Part shown: piece by piece, positions 25,429-33,646 of the stretch
How positions within the stretch are numbered: the first letter of the stretch is position 1
Layout: each line of letters starts with the position of its first letter
Assembly: GCA_049596455.1 (NCBI GenBank)
Contig: JBMYLP010000001.1
Span: forward strand, 1 to 64,000
DNA from: UBA7446 sp049596455
Lineage (GTDB): Bacteria; Bacteroidota; Bacteroidia; Flavobacteriales; Flavobacteriaceae
Length of the DNA stretch: 64,000 bases
Direction of reading: 5' to 3'
Notes under the pieces: model-generated
Database searches by the model: none
Seen by the model: the letters and a program-made list of their open reading frames with translations, nothing else
What the model was told of the DNA's origin: nothing
Made by a program: the position numbers and the translations under genes

Positions 25429-25436
25429 CAAAAATA
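25429..25436 (-). promoter_or_regulatory. -7 promoter element TATTTTTG of the arginine operon
   Basis: TATTTTTG on the minus strand fits TAnnTTTG. Four bases (CGGC) separate it from the leader-peptide ATG at 25424. Transcription of the ten-gene arginine operon would start at about 25424-25425, giving an untranslated and leader segment of about 140 bases before the GNAT gene. Confidence 0.6.
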
Positions 25437-25453
25437 GAGAATTTTTTTAAAGT

Positions 25454-25487
25454 GTTGGTGTATTCCTTAACCAAATGCCTAATTTTG
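25454..25487 (+). promoter_or_regulatory. Promoter of pabB: TTG-N23-TAATTTTG
   Basis: TTG at 25454-25456 and TAATTTTG at 25480-25487 fit the Flavobacterium pattern TTG-N17-23-TAnnTTTG. The start would be about 25492, 17 bases before the pabB start codon. It is divergent from the arginine operon promoter, with -7 elements 43 bases apart. Confidence 0.6.
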
Positions 25488-25508
25488 TTTTTTTAAGAAG
25501 GTATTTGA

Positions 25509-26822
25509 TTGGTAACACGCACAAAAACAGTATTTAACGTAAAAAATCCGACCGAAATCAAGGCAAAGTTATTTGCTTGGGCGGCTCATTCAAGCCCATT
25601 GGCGTGGTACGATTCTAACCAGTATCCACATCAAAAAAACACTTATGACGCTTTGTTGGCGATTAAAAACAACCCTCATTCATCACAGATTGAATCGTAT
25701 AAAACACTTAAAAAAGCCATTGGCACAGACTGGCTTTTTGGTTTTTTTAGGTATGAATTTTCCAACGCTTGGGAACAAGTTTCACCTTCAAATCCTGTAT
25801 ATATATCTACTCGAAAACTCCAATTTTTTTGTCCTGAAAAAGTATGGCTTTTGCAGGGTGATACATTAACGGCACTGTATGCAAGTCATGATAATGCCAA
25901 AGACGATTTTAAACACATTTTAGCAACAGCACCCTTGGTTTCTTCAGAATCACGTGCAATAGATTTGACCCCTCGAATTTCAAAATCGGATTATTTGGAA
26001 AATGCTACTGCTTTGCAAAAACACATTCTGAGGGGAGATATTTATGAGGTGAATTACTGCATGGAGTGGTTTGCTGAAAACATACAGATTTCGCCTCCAC
26101 ATGTTTTTCAATCGCTCAACGCAATATCAAAAACTCCTTTTGCTGCGTACTTGTCAATGGAAAATTTACATCTGATGTGTGCTTCTCCCGAACGATTTTT
26201 AAAACGTGAAGGAACAATGTTAGCTTCCCAACCCATAAAGGGAACAACTGCACGGCATCAAGATGCAGTTTTAGACAAAGCAGCTGCACAGCAACTAAAA
26301 ACCGACCCAAAAGAGCGTGCCGAAAATATCATGATTACGGATTTGGTTCGCAATGATTTATCTCGAATTGCAAAAAAAGGTTCTGTTGCGGTTGCAGAAC
26401 AATGTGCCATTTATCCTTTTGCGCAAGTGCATCAAATGATTTCCACGGTGATTGCTTCTTGTGCTGAAAGCACACATTCATTGGATATTATTGACGCTTG
26501 TTTTCCTATGGGGAGCATGACGGGGGCACCCAAACAACGTGCAATGGAACTTATTGATAGATACGAAACAATTCAACGGGGCTTATATAGCGGAGCGGTT
26601 GGTTATTTTGCACCAAATGGTGATTTTGATTTTAACGTTGTTATTCGCAGTTTGATTTATGATTCAAATCAAAAATACCTTTCTACACACGTGGGAAGTG
26701 CCCTAACTGCTGCGGCAAATGTGGAGAAAGAATACGAAGAATGTCAGCTAAAGGCGCAAGCCATTAAACGTGTTTTAGCAAATCAGCATACAACATCTGT
26801 TAGTTATGGAACAAAGGTTTAG
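25509..26822 (+). CDS. pabB: Aminodeoxychorismate synthase component I
   Basis: This 437-residue chorismate-binding enzyme makes 4-amino-4-deoxychorismate for folate. It has the family blocks ILRGDIYEVNYCMEWFAEN, SPERFLKREGTMLASQPIKGT, DLVRNDLSRIAKKGS and the C-terminal PMGSMTGAPKQRAMELIDRYE. The PIKGT segment (with Lys) marks PabB rather than TrpE. Translation appears to start at TTG 25509, because no in-frame ATG lies nearby. The glutaminase subunit PabA is not in the window. The gene overlaps tilS by 17 bases. Confidence 0.93.
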   Translation: MVTRTKTVFNVKNPTEIKAKLFAWAAHSSPLAWYDSNQYPHQKNTYDALLAIKNNPHSSQIESYKTLKKAIGTDWLFGFFRYEFSNAWEQVSPSNPVYISTRKLQFFCPEKVWLLQGDTLTALYASHDNAKDDFKHILATAPLVSSESRAIDLTPRISKSDYLENATALQKHILRGDIYEVNYCMEWFAENIQISPPHVFQSLNAISKTPFAAYLSMENLHLMCASPERFLKREGTMLASQPIKGTTARHQDAVLDKAAAQQLKTDPKERAENIMITDLVRNDLSRIAKKGSVAVAEQCAIYPFAQVHQMISTVIASCAESTHSLDIIDACFPMGSMTGAPKQRAMELIDRYETIQRGLYSGAVGYFAPNGDFDFNVVIRSLIYDSNQKYLSTHVGSALTAAANVEKEYEECQLKAQAIKRVLANQHTTSVSYGTKV

Positions 26823-28092
26823 AGACCATATCGCATCTCTTTTAGACGTTGCTAGCAGCCCAAAAATTTTGGTTGCGGTTAGCGGAGGTGTTGACAGCGT
26901 TGTGCTGGCGCATCTTCTGTCCAAATGCGGATATGACTTTGAAGTGGCACATGTCAATTATAAGTTGCGAGGTTCTGATAGCGACCGTGACGAAAAGCTG
27001 GTGTCAGAATTAGCTGCTTCATTACAAGTGCCATTTCATAATGATACACGTCCCATAGCCCCAAACGATTCGGGGATTCAAGAAAAGGCGCGAGAGTTGC
27101 GCTATGCATGGTTTTTGGAACTTAAAGAAAAGCATCAATACGATGCCGTGCTTACGGCGCACCACGCCGACGACCAAATCGAAACCTTATTTATGCGTCT
27201 TTCAAGAGGAAGTGGCGTAGAAGGTTTGGGTGGTATTCTTGCCAAAAACGGTTTTTTGATTCGTCCGTTGTTGCCGTTTTTTAAAGAAGAATTGTTGGCG
27301 TATGCCAAAGCAAACGGCCTAACATGGCGAGAAGACGTATCCAATAGTTCAAAGAAATACTTTCGAAACGCCATTAGGCATGATGTGATGCCGGCTTTTT
27401 TAAACCTTTCACCACAAACGGCTACCAACACGCTAATGTCCATGCAGCATCTGCAAGATGCTTTTAAGGCTATCGATATTCAAATAAATACTATCAAACA
27501 ACAATGGAAGCGTAATAAAGATGGTGTTATTATTCCGCTGGCAACTGTTCAGCATTTAAGACCAAGAGGATTTTGGCTGCATCATCTGTTTTCTTCGTTC
27601 GGTTTTGATGCTGTTGAAGTGGAGAAATTGTTAGCTACACACTCCGGCAAAAAATGCGTTAACGCAACGCATGAGTTATTACGTGAGCGTGACCATTTGG
27701 TTTTGTCAACGACCACAGTAACTCACGATAGTTTAGATAAGCACTATTTAGTATCAGAAAGCGGACTTGAATATCCTGTTAAAATTCAAATTTCTACTTC
27801 TACAAAAAATGCCAAATCCACTGAAAATTCTATTTTGGTAGATGGGTCTAAATTGTCTTTTCCTTTGGTTTTACGTCGTTGGAACGAAGGTGATTTTTTT
27901 TACCCCATAGGCATGAAAGGCAAAAAAAAGCTGTCTAAATTTTTTAAAGACGAGAAGATGACGGCGGTTGAAAAGAAAAACCAATGGGTCTTATGTCACA
28001 AAAATGACGTAATTTGGATTGTTGGAAAACGATTAGACCGTAGATTTGTTTCTGATAATTTTTCTGAATCCCTCCAAATCAAAATAGTATGA
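26806..28092 (+). CDS. tilS: tRNA(Ile)-lysidine synthase
   Basis: This 428-residue enzyme attaches lysine to C34 of the tRNA-Ile that reads AUA. The PP-loop SGGVDSV is at 26-32, followed by HVNYKLRGSDSDRDE and VLTAHHADDQIETLFMRLSRGSG. The C-terminal domain contains LRRWNEGDFFYPIGMKGKKKLSKFFKDEKM. It is essential in most bacteria. It begins within pabB and ends overlapping the dsbD start by four bases. Confidence 0.95.
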   Translation: MEQRFRDHIASLLDVASSPKILVAVSGGVDSVVLAHLLSKCGYDFEVAHVNYKLRGSDSDRDEKLVSELAASLQVPFHNDTRPIAPNDSGIQEKARELRYAWFLELKEKHQYDAVLTAHHADDQIETLFMRLSRGSGVEGLGGILAKNGFLIRPLLPFFKEELLAYAKANGLTWREDVSNSSKKYFRNAIRHDVMPAFLNLSPQTATNTLMSMQHLQDAFKAIDIQINTIKQQWKRNKDGVIIPLATVQHLRPRGFWLHHLFSSFGFDAVEVEKLLATHSGKKCVNATHELLRERDHLVLSTTTVTHDSLDKHYLVSESGLEYPVKIQISTSTKNAKSTENSILVDGSKLSFPLVLRRWNEGDFFYPIGMKGKKKLSKFFKDEKMTAVEKKNQWVLCHKNDVIWIVGKRLDRRFVSDNFSESLQIKIV

Positions 28093-30038
28093 AACCAATT
28101 TATTTACTCCTTTTAGTTGCGCAAAGCCTTTGGGCGCAAAACACGGTTCAATGGAGTGCACAAGCACGCCAAACAGATACCCAAACCTTCGATGTGGTAC
28201 TGAGTGCTACCATTGCAGAAAACTGGAAACTTTACAGCACCGATTTGCCAGAAGGCGGTCCACTACCAACAGTTTTTAAGTGGGAAAATGCTTCGCCAGT
28301 TGGAGTAATTCAAGGCACAACTCCCAAAACAGGGTTTGACCCTATTTTTCAAATGGAACTGTCTTACTTTACAGAAGGCGCAATGCTGGTGCAAGCTGTT
28401 GAGACTTCAGCTGACGAAATTCAATTGATAATTGAATATCAAGCTTGCGATGATGCCATTTGTATTTTTAGGGAAGAAAATTTGGTTATCCCCACCGATG
28501 GCACTCTGGTTAACGCCATAGACCGCGACTTGACGGACATAGAAGTCGAGGGCAATAGCCTTATGCTAGATTTAAAAAACACTGCGCTTTTAGAGGCTTC
28601 GGTTGCCACTAAGAATAGTTCATGGTGGGGGATTTTTGTTCTGGGATTGCTAGGTGGATTTTTGGCATTGCTTACGCCTTGTGTTTTTCCCCTAATACCA
28701 CTCACGGTTTCTTATTTTTCAAAAAGTAGTACAAGTCGCTCTGAAGGAATTCGGCGTTCGTTGGCGTATACGTTTTCTATCATTGGCATTTATGTACTGC
28801 TTAGTTTACCGTTCCATTTTTTAGACCAATTACGCCCCGAAGTATTGAATTCCATCGCTACCAATGTGGTGCTGAACATGGTATTTTTTGCGGTCTTTTT
28901 ACTTTTCGCGCTGTCTTTTTTTGGGTTGTTTGATATCACGCTTCCTGCTTCATGGACATCAAAGTCAGATGAGGCTTCTGCAAAATCAAATTACTTAGGC
29001 ATTTTCTTTATGGCACTGACCCTTGCGTTGGTGTCTTTTTCATGCACGGGCCCTATTTTGGGCTCTTTGTTGGTTGGGTCGCTTACCGCAGATGGCGGTG
29101 CCATGCAGCTTACGGCAGGAATGCTTGGATTTGGAACGGCATTGGCATTTCCGTTTGGATTTTTGTCCTTTTTCCCTAATGTACTTAGCAAATTACCCAA
29201 ATCTGGAGGATGGTTGCACGATGTTAAAGTATCGCTTGGGTTTATTGAATTAGCATTGGCATTAAAATTCTTGTCCAATGCCGATATGGTACAAAATTGG
29301 GGCTTGATACCACGAGAACTATTTATTGGCATTTGGATGCTGATCCTCTTACTCTGGGCGGTATTTTTATTGGGTTGTTTGGCATTTTTACATGCCAAAC
29401 CGAAAAAGGGAAGTACGCTACAAAAAGCGTTGGGGATTGCTGTGTTGGTATTTGTAGGTTATTTGGCACAAGGCATTTTACCGAATCAAAACGCTCCGTT
29501 GCGCGCATTAAGTGGCTTTCCGCCACCAACGTTTTATTCGGTGTACCAAACAGATTCTGATTGCCCACTTGGATTGGATTGTTATAAGGATTTTGAGTCA
29601 GGAAAGGCAGCAGCCATGGTGCAGCAAAAACCCATACTACTAGATTTTACAGGTTGGGCGTGCGTAAATTGCCGTAAGGTGGAAGAAAACATTTGGACAA
29701 AGCCAGACATTTTCACGTTGTTGCGTGACGAGGTAGTGCTAGTTTCACTTTATGTGGACGATAGAAAACCCTTAACTGAGGAAGACCAACAAACGATGAC
29801 TTATGCTGACGGCAGTAGCCGAACGCTAAAAACGGTAGGGCAGAAGTGGTCGGCGTTTCAGGCGTTAAATTTTAAATCGGTATCGCAGCCCTATTATGTG
29901 CTTATGCTCCCTGACGGGACGCTCTTAAATCCGCCGATACAATATACAGATGCCAACACTTATTTAGCATGGCTTAAAGAAGGGATTACAGCAAGTAAAT
30001 CACGGCAACCGCTGGTACCCGCCTTTAGCATAGAGTAG
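28089..30038 (+). CDS. dsbD: Thiol:disulfide interchange protein DsbD
   Basis: This 649-residue protein carries electrons from cytoplasmic thioredoxin across the inner membrane to periplasmic thiols. Residues 1-16 are a signal peptide, and the N-terminal sensor domain has a Cys pair (ACDDAIC, about 118-124). Eight or so membrane helices run from about 175 to 465, including TPCVFPLIPLTV and SCTGPILGSLLVG, each with a conserved cysteine. The C-terminal thioredoxin domain has the WACVNC motif. The last 39 bases overlap the convergent flavin reductase gene. Confidence 0.94.
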   Translation: MKPIYLLLLVAQSLWAQNTVQWSAQARQTDTQTFDVVLSATIAENWKLYSTDLPEGGPLPTVFKWENASPVGVIQGTTPKTGFDPIFQMELSYFTEGAMLVQAVETSADEIQLIIEYQACDDAICIFREENLVIPTDGTLVNAIDRDLTDIEVEGNSLMLDLKNTALLEASVATKNSSWWGIFVLGLLGGFLALLTPCVFPLIPLTVSYFSKSSTSRSEGIRRSLAYTFSIIGIYVLLSLPFHFLDQLRPEVLNSIATNVVLNMVFFAVFLLFALSFFGLFDITLPASWTSKSDEASAKSNYLGIFFMALTLALVSFSCTGPILGSLLVGSLTADGGAMQLTAGMLGFGTALAFPFGFLSFFPNVLSKLPKSGGWLHDVKVSLGFIELALALKFLSNADMVQNWGLIPRELFIGIWMLILLLWAVFLLGCLAFLHAKPKKGSTLQKALGIAVLVFVGYLAQGILPNQNAPLRALSGFPPPTFYSVYQTDSDCPLGLDCYKDFESGKAAAMVQQKPILLDFTGWACVNCRKVEENIWTKPDIFTLLRDEVVLVSLYVDDRKPLTEEDQQTMTYADGSSRTLKTVGQKWSAFQALNFKSVSQPYYVLMLPDGTLLNPPIQYTDANTYLAWLKEGITASKSRQPLVPAFSIE

Positions 30039-30467
30039 GGGGTTGCCATTGGTTTTTGCGCCATCGGTTACTTGTCCATAATATACAATATGGTCACCAA
30101 CTTCGTGGAATTGGATGATTTCTCCAGCTAAATACCCTAATGAATCTTTTAAAATAGGGAGTTTATTCGCTATTAACTCAACAGTGCTAAAGCGTTCTTC
30201 TTGTGTGCTTTTGGGATTTGCAAAAGCATTGGAAATATCCTCCTGGTTTTCAGCGAGAATGTTTATCGCAAAGGCGTTGCTTTCTTGAAAGGCTTTGTTG
30301 GTGGTAGATTCCGTTTTAAGACAAAACAATACTATGGGTGGCTCTAGGGAAACCGAAGTAAAAGAATTTGCCGTAAAACCAAAGGGTTGATTGTTGTGCG
30401 AGGTGGTAATTACAGTTATTCCTGTAGCAAATTGCCCGCAAATAGCACGAAAGTCTGTTTTTTTCAT
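30000..30467 (-). CDS. Flavin reductase-domain protein
   Basis: This 155-residue protein has the FMN-binding split-barrel fold of flavin reductases. Key blocks are FATGITVITTSHNNQPFGFTANSFTSVSLEPPIVLFCL and the late GDHIVYYGQV. Members reduce FMN with NAD(P)H, often to supply a monooxygenase, but no such partner is adjacent. A weak -7 element (GAAATTTG) lies four bases before the ATG. The 3' end overlaps dsbD on the opposite strand by 39 bases. Confidence 0.88.
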   Translation of the reverse strand: MKKTDFRAICGQFATGITVITTSHNNQPFGFTANSFTSVSLEPPIVLFCLKTESTTNKAFQESNAFAINILAENQEDISNAFANPKSTQEERFSTVELIANKLPILKDSLGYLAGEIIQFHEVGDHIVYYGQVTDGAKTNGNPLLYAKGGYQRLP

Positions 30468-30514
30468 GGCACAAATTTCGTTAAAATTTGTAATTTTATA
30501 CCAAAGACCTATTT

Positions 30515-32047
30515 ATGCTAACCCAAATTTTTGGAAGTGCCGTCTTTGGCATTAACGCCCAATGCATTACCATAGAAGTACATATCCACCCTGGCGTTGG
30601 ATACCATCTCGTTGGCTTGCCCGATAACGCTGTCAAAGAAAGTAATCATCGCATTGCAGCTGCCGTGATGGAGTGTGGATATAAACTCCCCGGAAAACGC
30701 ATTACCATTAACATGGCTCCCGCCGACCTACGCAAAGAAGGTGCTGCCTACGATGTGCCAATTGCCTTAGGCATTTTGGTAGCATCGGGGCAAGTAGAAA
30801 CGTCTCAACTTAGTAAGTGGATTGTAATGGGTGAATTGTCTCTTGACGGGACACTTCGTCCTGTGCGTGGTGTATTGCCCATGGCACTTCAAGCTGCTGA
30901 AGACGGATTTAAAGGAATTTTGGTGCCCAAAGAAAATGGACAAGAAGCTGCCATTGTAGAAGGTGTTGAAGTGCATGCGTTTGAACATTTAACAGATTTA
31001 ATAGCTTTTCTAAGTTCATATCATCAAAACAATTTGGTGACATACGATTTGGCATCGCAGTTGGTACAAGAGCAAGCTACTATTTTAGATTTTGAGGATG
31101 TTAAGGGACAGGAGTCCATAAAACGATGCATGGAAGTGGCCGCTGCCGGCGGGCATAATATTTTACTCATTGGACCGCCGGGTGCTGGAAAAACCATGCT
31201 TGCCAAACGCTTGCCCAGTATCCTTCCGCCCATGTCTATCCATGAGGCACTAGAAACCACAAAAATTCATTCTGTAGCAGGGCAAATGAAAGGGAGCGGA
31301 ATTATTCATCAGCGTCCATTTCGATCGCCGCATCACACTATTTCAGATGTGGCTTTAGTTGGCGGAGGCACCTATCCGCAGCCGGGTGAAATTTCCCTAG
31401 CGCATCACGGCGTGTTATTTTTGGATGAATTGCCGGAGTTTAAGCGTAGTGTTTTAGAAGTATTACGCCAACCTTTAGAAGATAGAGAGGTTACTATTGC
31501 AAGAGCCAAATTTACATTGACCTACCCTGCGTCGTTTATGTTGGTGGCAAGTATGAACCCAACCCCTTCGGGATTTTTTAATGACGATGCTGCTGCCCCT
31601 GGACATTCGGCTGCCGAAATGCAACGCTATTTGGGGAAGATATCAGGACCACTTTTAGACCGTATTGATTTGCATGTTGAAGTGCAACCTGTTCCTTTTG
31701 AAAAATTGGCACAAACTCCACTGGCAGAGCCAAGTGCAGCTATTCGCGAACGTGTGTTAGCTGCTAGAGAGCGACAGCAAATTCGCTTTGCAGATGTTGC
31801 ACACGTGCATCACAATGCCGAAATGAACACCAAGCAAATACGTAAATACTGCGCACTTTCCAAAGCATCATTAACGTTGCTAAAGGCAGCCATGGACAGG
31901 TTGCGATTGTCTGCAAGAGCGTACGATAGAATTTTAAAAGTAGCACGTACTATTGCTGATTTGGAGGGTGAAGACGCAATTTTGGATGCACATATCGCCG
32001 AAGCCATTCAATACCGAAGTTTGGATAGAGAAGGATGGTTGGGCTAA
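30515..32047 (+). CDS. YifB/ComM-family magnesium-chelatase-like AAA+ ATPase
   Basis: This 510-residue ATPase has the N-terminal Lon-protease-like ChlI domain (to about 170) and a Mg-chelatase AAA+ core. Walker A is GPPGAGKT at 220-227, Walker B is GVLFLDELPEF near 300, and a C-terminal Mg_chelatase_C domain contains LSARAYDRILKVARTIADLEG. In naturally competent bacteria ComM is a hexameric helicase that helps branch migration during transformation. It is widely kept in bacteria not known to take up DNA. Stop codons of this gene and the convergent aldehyde dehydrogenase share four bases. Confidence 0.93.
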   Translation: MLTQIFGSAVFGINAQCITIEVHIHPGVGYHLVGLPDNAVKESNHRIAAAVMECGYKLPGKRITINMAPADLRKEGAAYDVPIALGILVASGQVETSQLSKWIVMGELSLDGTLRPVRGVLPMALQAAEDGFKGILVPKENGQEAAIVEGVEVHAFEHLTDLIAFLSSYHQNNLVTYDLASQLVQEQATILDFEDVKGQESIKRCMEVAAAGGHNILLIGPPGAGKTMLAKRLPSILPPMSIHEALETTKIHSVAGQMKGSGIIHQRPFRSPHHTISDVALVGGGTYPQPGEISLAHHGVLFLDELPEFKRSVLEVLRQPLEDREVTIARAKFTLTYPASFMLVASMNPTPSGFFNDDAAAPGHSAAEMQRYLGKISGPLLDRIDLHVEVQPVPFEKLAQTPLAEPSAAIRERVLAARERQQIRFADVAHVHHNAEMNTKQIRKYCALSKASLTLLKAAMDRLRLSARAYDRILKVARTIADLEGEDAILDAHIAEAIQYRSLDREGWLG

Positions 32048-33432
32048 CTCATCCAGCGTAGAATCTTTTTTAATAGTGGAAATGATTTTCCGTAAGGCGC
32101 ATAACGCTGCTTTGGATCAAACCATGTGGGGCGTTCCACATAGGGCTTTTTGTGCGTAAACGTATCAAAAGAATATTTGCCGTGATAGCTCCCAATTCCG
32201 CTATGCCCAACGCCACCAAAAGGCAATTTGTCGTTGGTAAAATACACAATGACATCGTTTATCATGCCTCCACCAAAACTGTATTTTTGCATCAGTTTCC
32301 GTGCCCATTTTTTACGTTGCGAAAACACATAAAAAGACAAAGGTTTTTTAAAATGTGTAATGGTTTGGTGGATTTCAGCTTCATCCTGATACGTTAAAAT
32401 AGGCAGTAAGGGCCCAAAAATTTCATCTTCCATTAAACTGTTAGTTAAATCGTTCATTTCAATTAGCGTTGGTGCAACATAACGGTCATTTTCATCAACA
32501 TCACCCCCAAACAAAACATTTTGTCCTTTGAGTAGCTCCTTCATTTTTGACACATGACCGTGATGCACCAAACGTGCATAATCGGGCGATTGCTGTGGAT
32601 TTTCGCCGTACATGCGAACAATTTCAGTCTTTAATGCTGCTACCAAATCTGGGTATATATCGTGATGAACTAAAATATAATCAGGCGACATACATACCTG
32701 TCCACAGTTTAAAAATTTTCCCCAAACAATACGTCTTGCGCTTACATTGATATTAGCCGTATGATCAACGATACAGGGATTTTTTCCACCCAGTTCAAGG
32801 GTAGTAGGTGTTAGGTGTTCTGCCGCTGCTTTTGCTATGATTTTAGCAATTTGGACGCCTCCGGTAAAAAAGATATAATCCCATCTGATTTGGAGTAATT
32901 CTTTCGCTACTTCAGGACCGCCATTAGCCACATAGACCCACTCTGGGGGGAAAACTTCTGAAATAATCTTTTGTAAGAGCTCTGCTGTTTTTGGTGCGTG
33001 TTCGGACGGTTTCAGAACAACTGTATTTCCCGCTGCCACTGCAGCAATAAGAGGGTTTAGCGCCAATTGAAATGGATAATTCCATGGCGCAATATGTAGC
33101 GTTACTCCATAAGGTTCGGGTACAATCCAATCTTTACTGGGAAAATTCAACCATTTTCCGGGTATCCGTTTTGGTTTTGCCCAGTGCTTAATATTTTTGA
33201 TAAACGTTTTGAGTTCTTGGAGTGTCACATGGATTTCAGCTAACCAAATTTCAGCTTCAGGTTTTGCCAAATCATGCTGTAATGCATCAATAATTTCCGC
33301 TTCGTTTGACGTAATACACTTCTTAAGCGCCCTCAAATGTGAAATTCGCTTTTGGACACTAAGCGTATTTCCAGCATCATAAAAAGCAGCTTGATTAAAT
33401 TTCACTTCCTTTAATGTGTTATTCTTAATCAT
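32044..33432 (-). CDS. Aldehyde dehydrogenase (class 3-like)
   Basis: This 462-residue NAD(P)-dependent aldehyde dehydrogenase resembles the short fatty-aldehyde (ALDH3-type) group. GVTLHIAPWNYPFQLALNPL opens the cofactor fold. LELGGKNPCIVD holds the catalytic glutamate, and KFLNCGQVCMSPDYI holds the catalytic cysteine. GHSGIGSYHGKYSFDTFTHKK is the usual C-terminal block. The ATG at 33432 is taken as the start; a TTG two codons earlier is less likely. It stands alone, divergent from the ilv operon 215 bases away. Confidence 0.93.
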   Translation of the reverse strand: MIKNNTLKEVKFNQAAFYDAGNTLSVQKRISHLRALKKCITSNEAEIIDALQHDLAKPEAEIWLAEIHVTLQELKTFIKNIKHWAKPKRIPGKWLNFPSKDWIVPEPYGVTLHIAPWNYPFQLALNPLIAAVAAGNTVVLKPSEHAPKTAELLQKIISEVFPPEWVYVANGGPEVAKELLQIRWDYIFFTGGVQIAKIIAKAAAEHLTPTTLELGGKNPCIVDHTANINVSARRIVWGKFLNCGQVCMSPDYILVHHDIYPDLVAALKTEIVRMYGENPQQSPDYARLVHHGHVSKMKELLKGQNVLFGGDVDENDRYVAPTLIEMNDLTNSLMEDEIFGPLLPILTYQDEAEIHQTITHFKKPLSFYVFSQRKKWARKLMQKYSFGGGMINDVIVYFTNDKLPFGGVGHSGIGSYHGKYSFDTFTHKKPYVERPTWFDPKQRYAPYGKSFPLLKKILRWMS

Positions 33433-33483
33433 GAGCAATATTTTTCACTTTTTTTAGCGAATTTGTAAAAATATAGTTTTCAA

Positions 33484-33513
33484 TTGTTAAAACTGGCTCT
33501 TTTTTTACTTTTG
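33484..33513 (+). promoter_or_regulatory. Promoter of the ilv operon: TTG-N19-TACTTTTG
   Basis: TTG at 33484-33486, a 19-base spacer and TACTTTTG at 33506-33513 match the Flavobacterium consensus closely. The start would fall near 33518, leaving a leader of about 130 bases ahead of ilvD, unusually long for this window. Confidence 0.65.
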
Positions 33514-33530
33514 ATTTTTACAAACTGTTG

Positions 33531-33608
33531 ATTGACACTCCGATTGTCTTTTTCGACTATTAACTTTTTATTGAATAGACCCGAAACATATTCCCCTTAT
33601 TGACACTC
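33531..33608 (+). repeat. Two direct copies of ATTGACACTC in the ilv leader
   Basis: ATTGACACTC occurs at 33531-33540 and again at 33599-33608, 68 bases apart and both between the ilv promoter and ilvD. The first copy can form a small hairpin (GACA/TGTC) followed by five T residues. A related TTGACACTC lies at the peroxiredoxin promoter. It may be a protein-binding site, or its presence may be chance. Confidence 0.4.
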
Positions 33609-33646
33609 GTTTTGTATTTTAGCAAATTCTTATTTCAAAGAAAACT

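Noticed and set aside
33528..33563. Possible Ile/Val leader peptide starting at TTG in the ilv leader
   Set aside because: Only 11 codons with two Ile and one Val, a TTG start, and no promoter-to-start spacing like that of the arginine leader; kept only as a remark.
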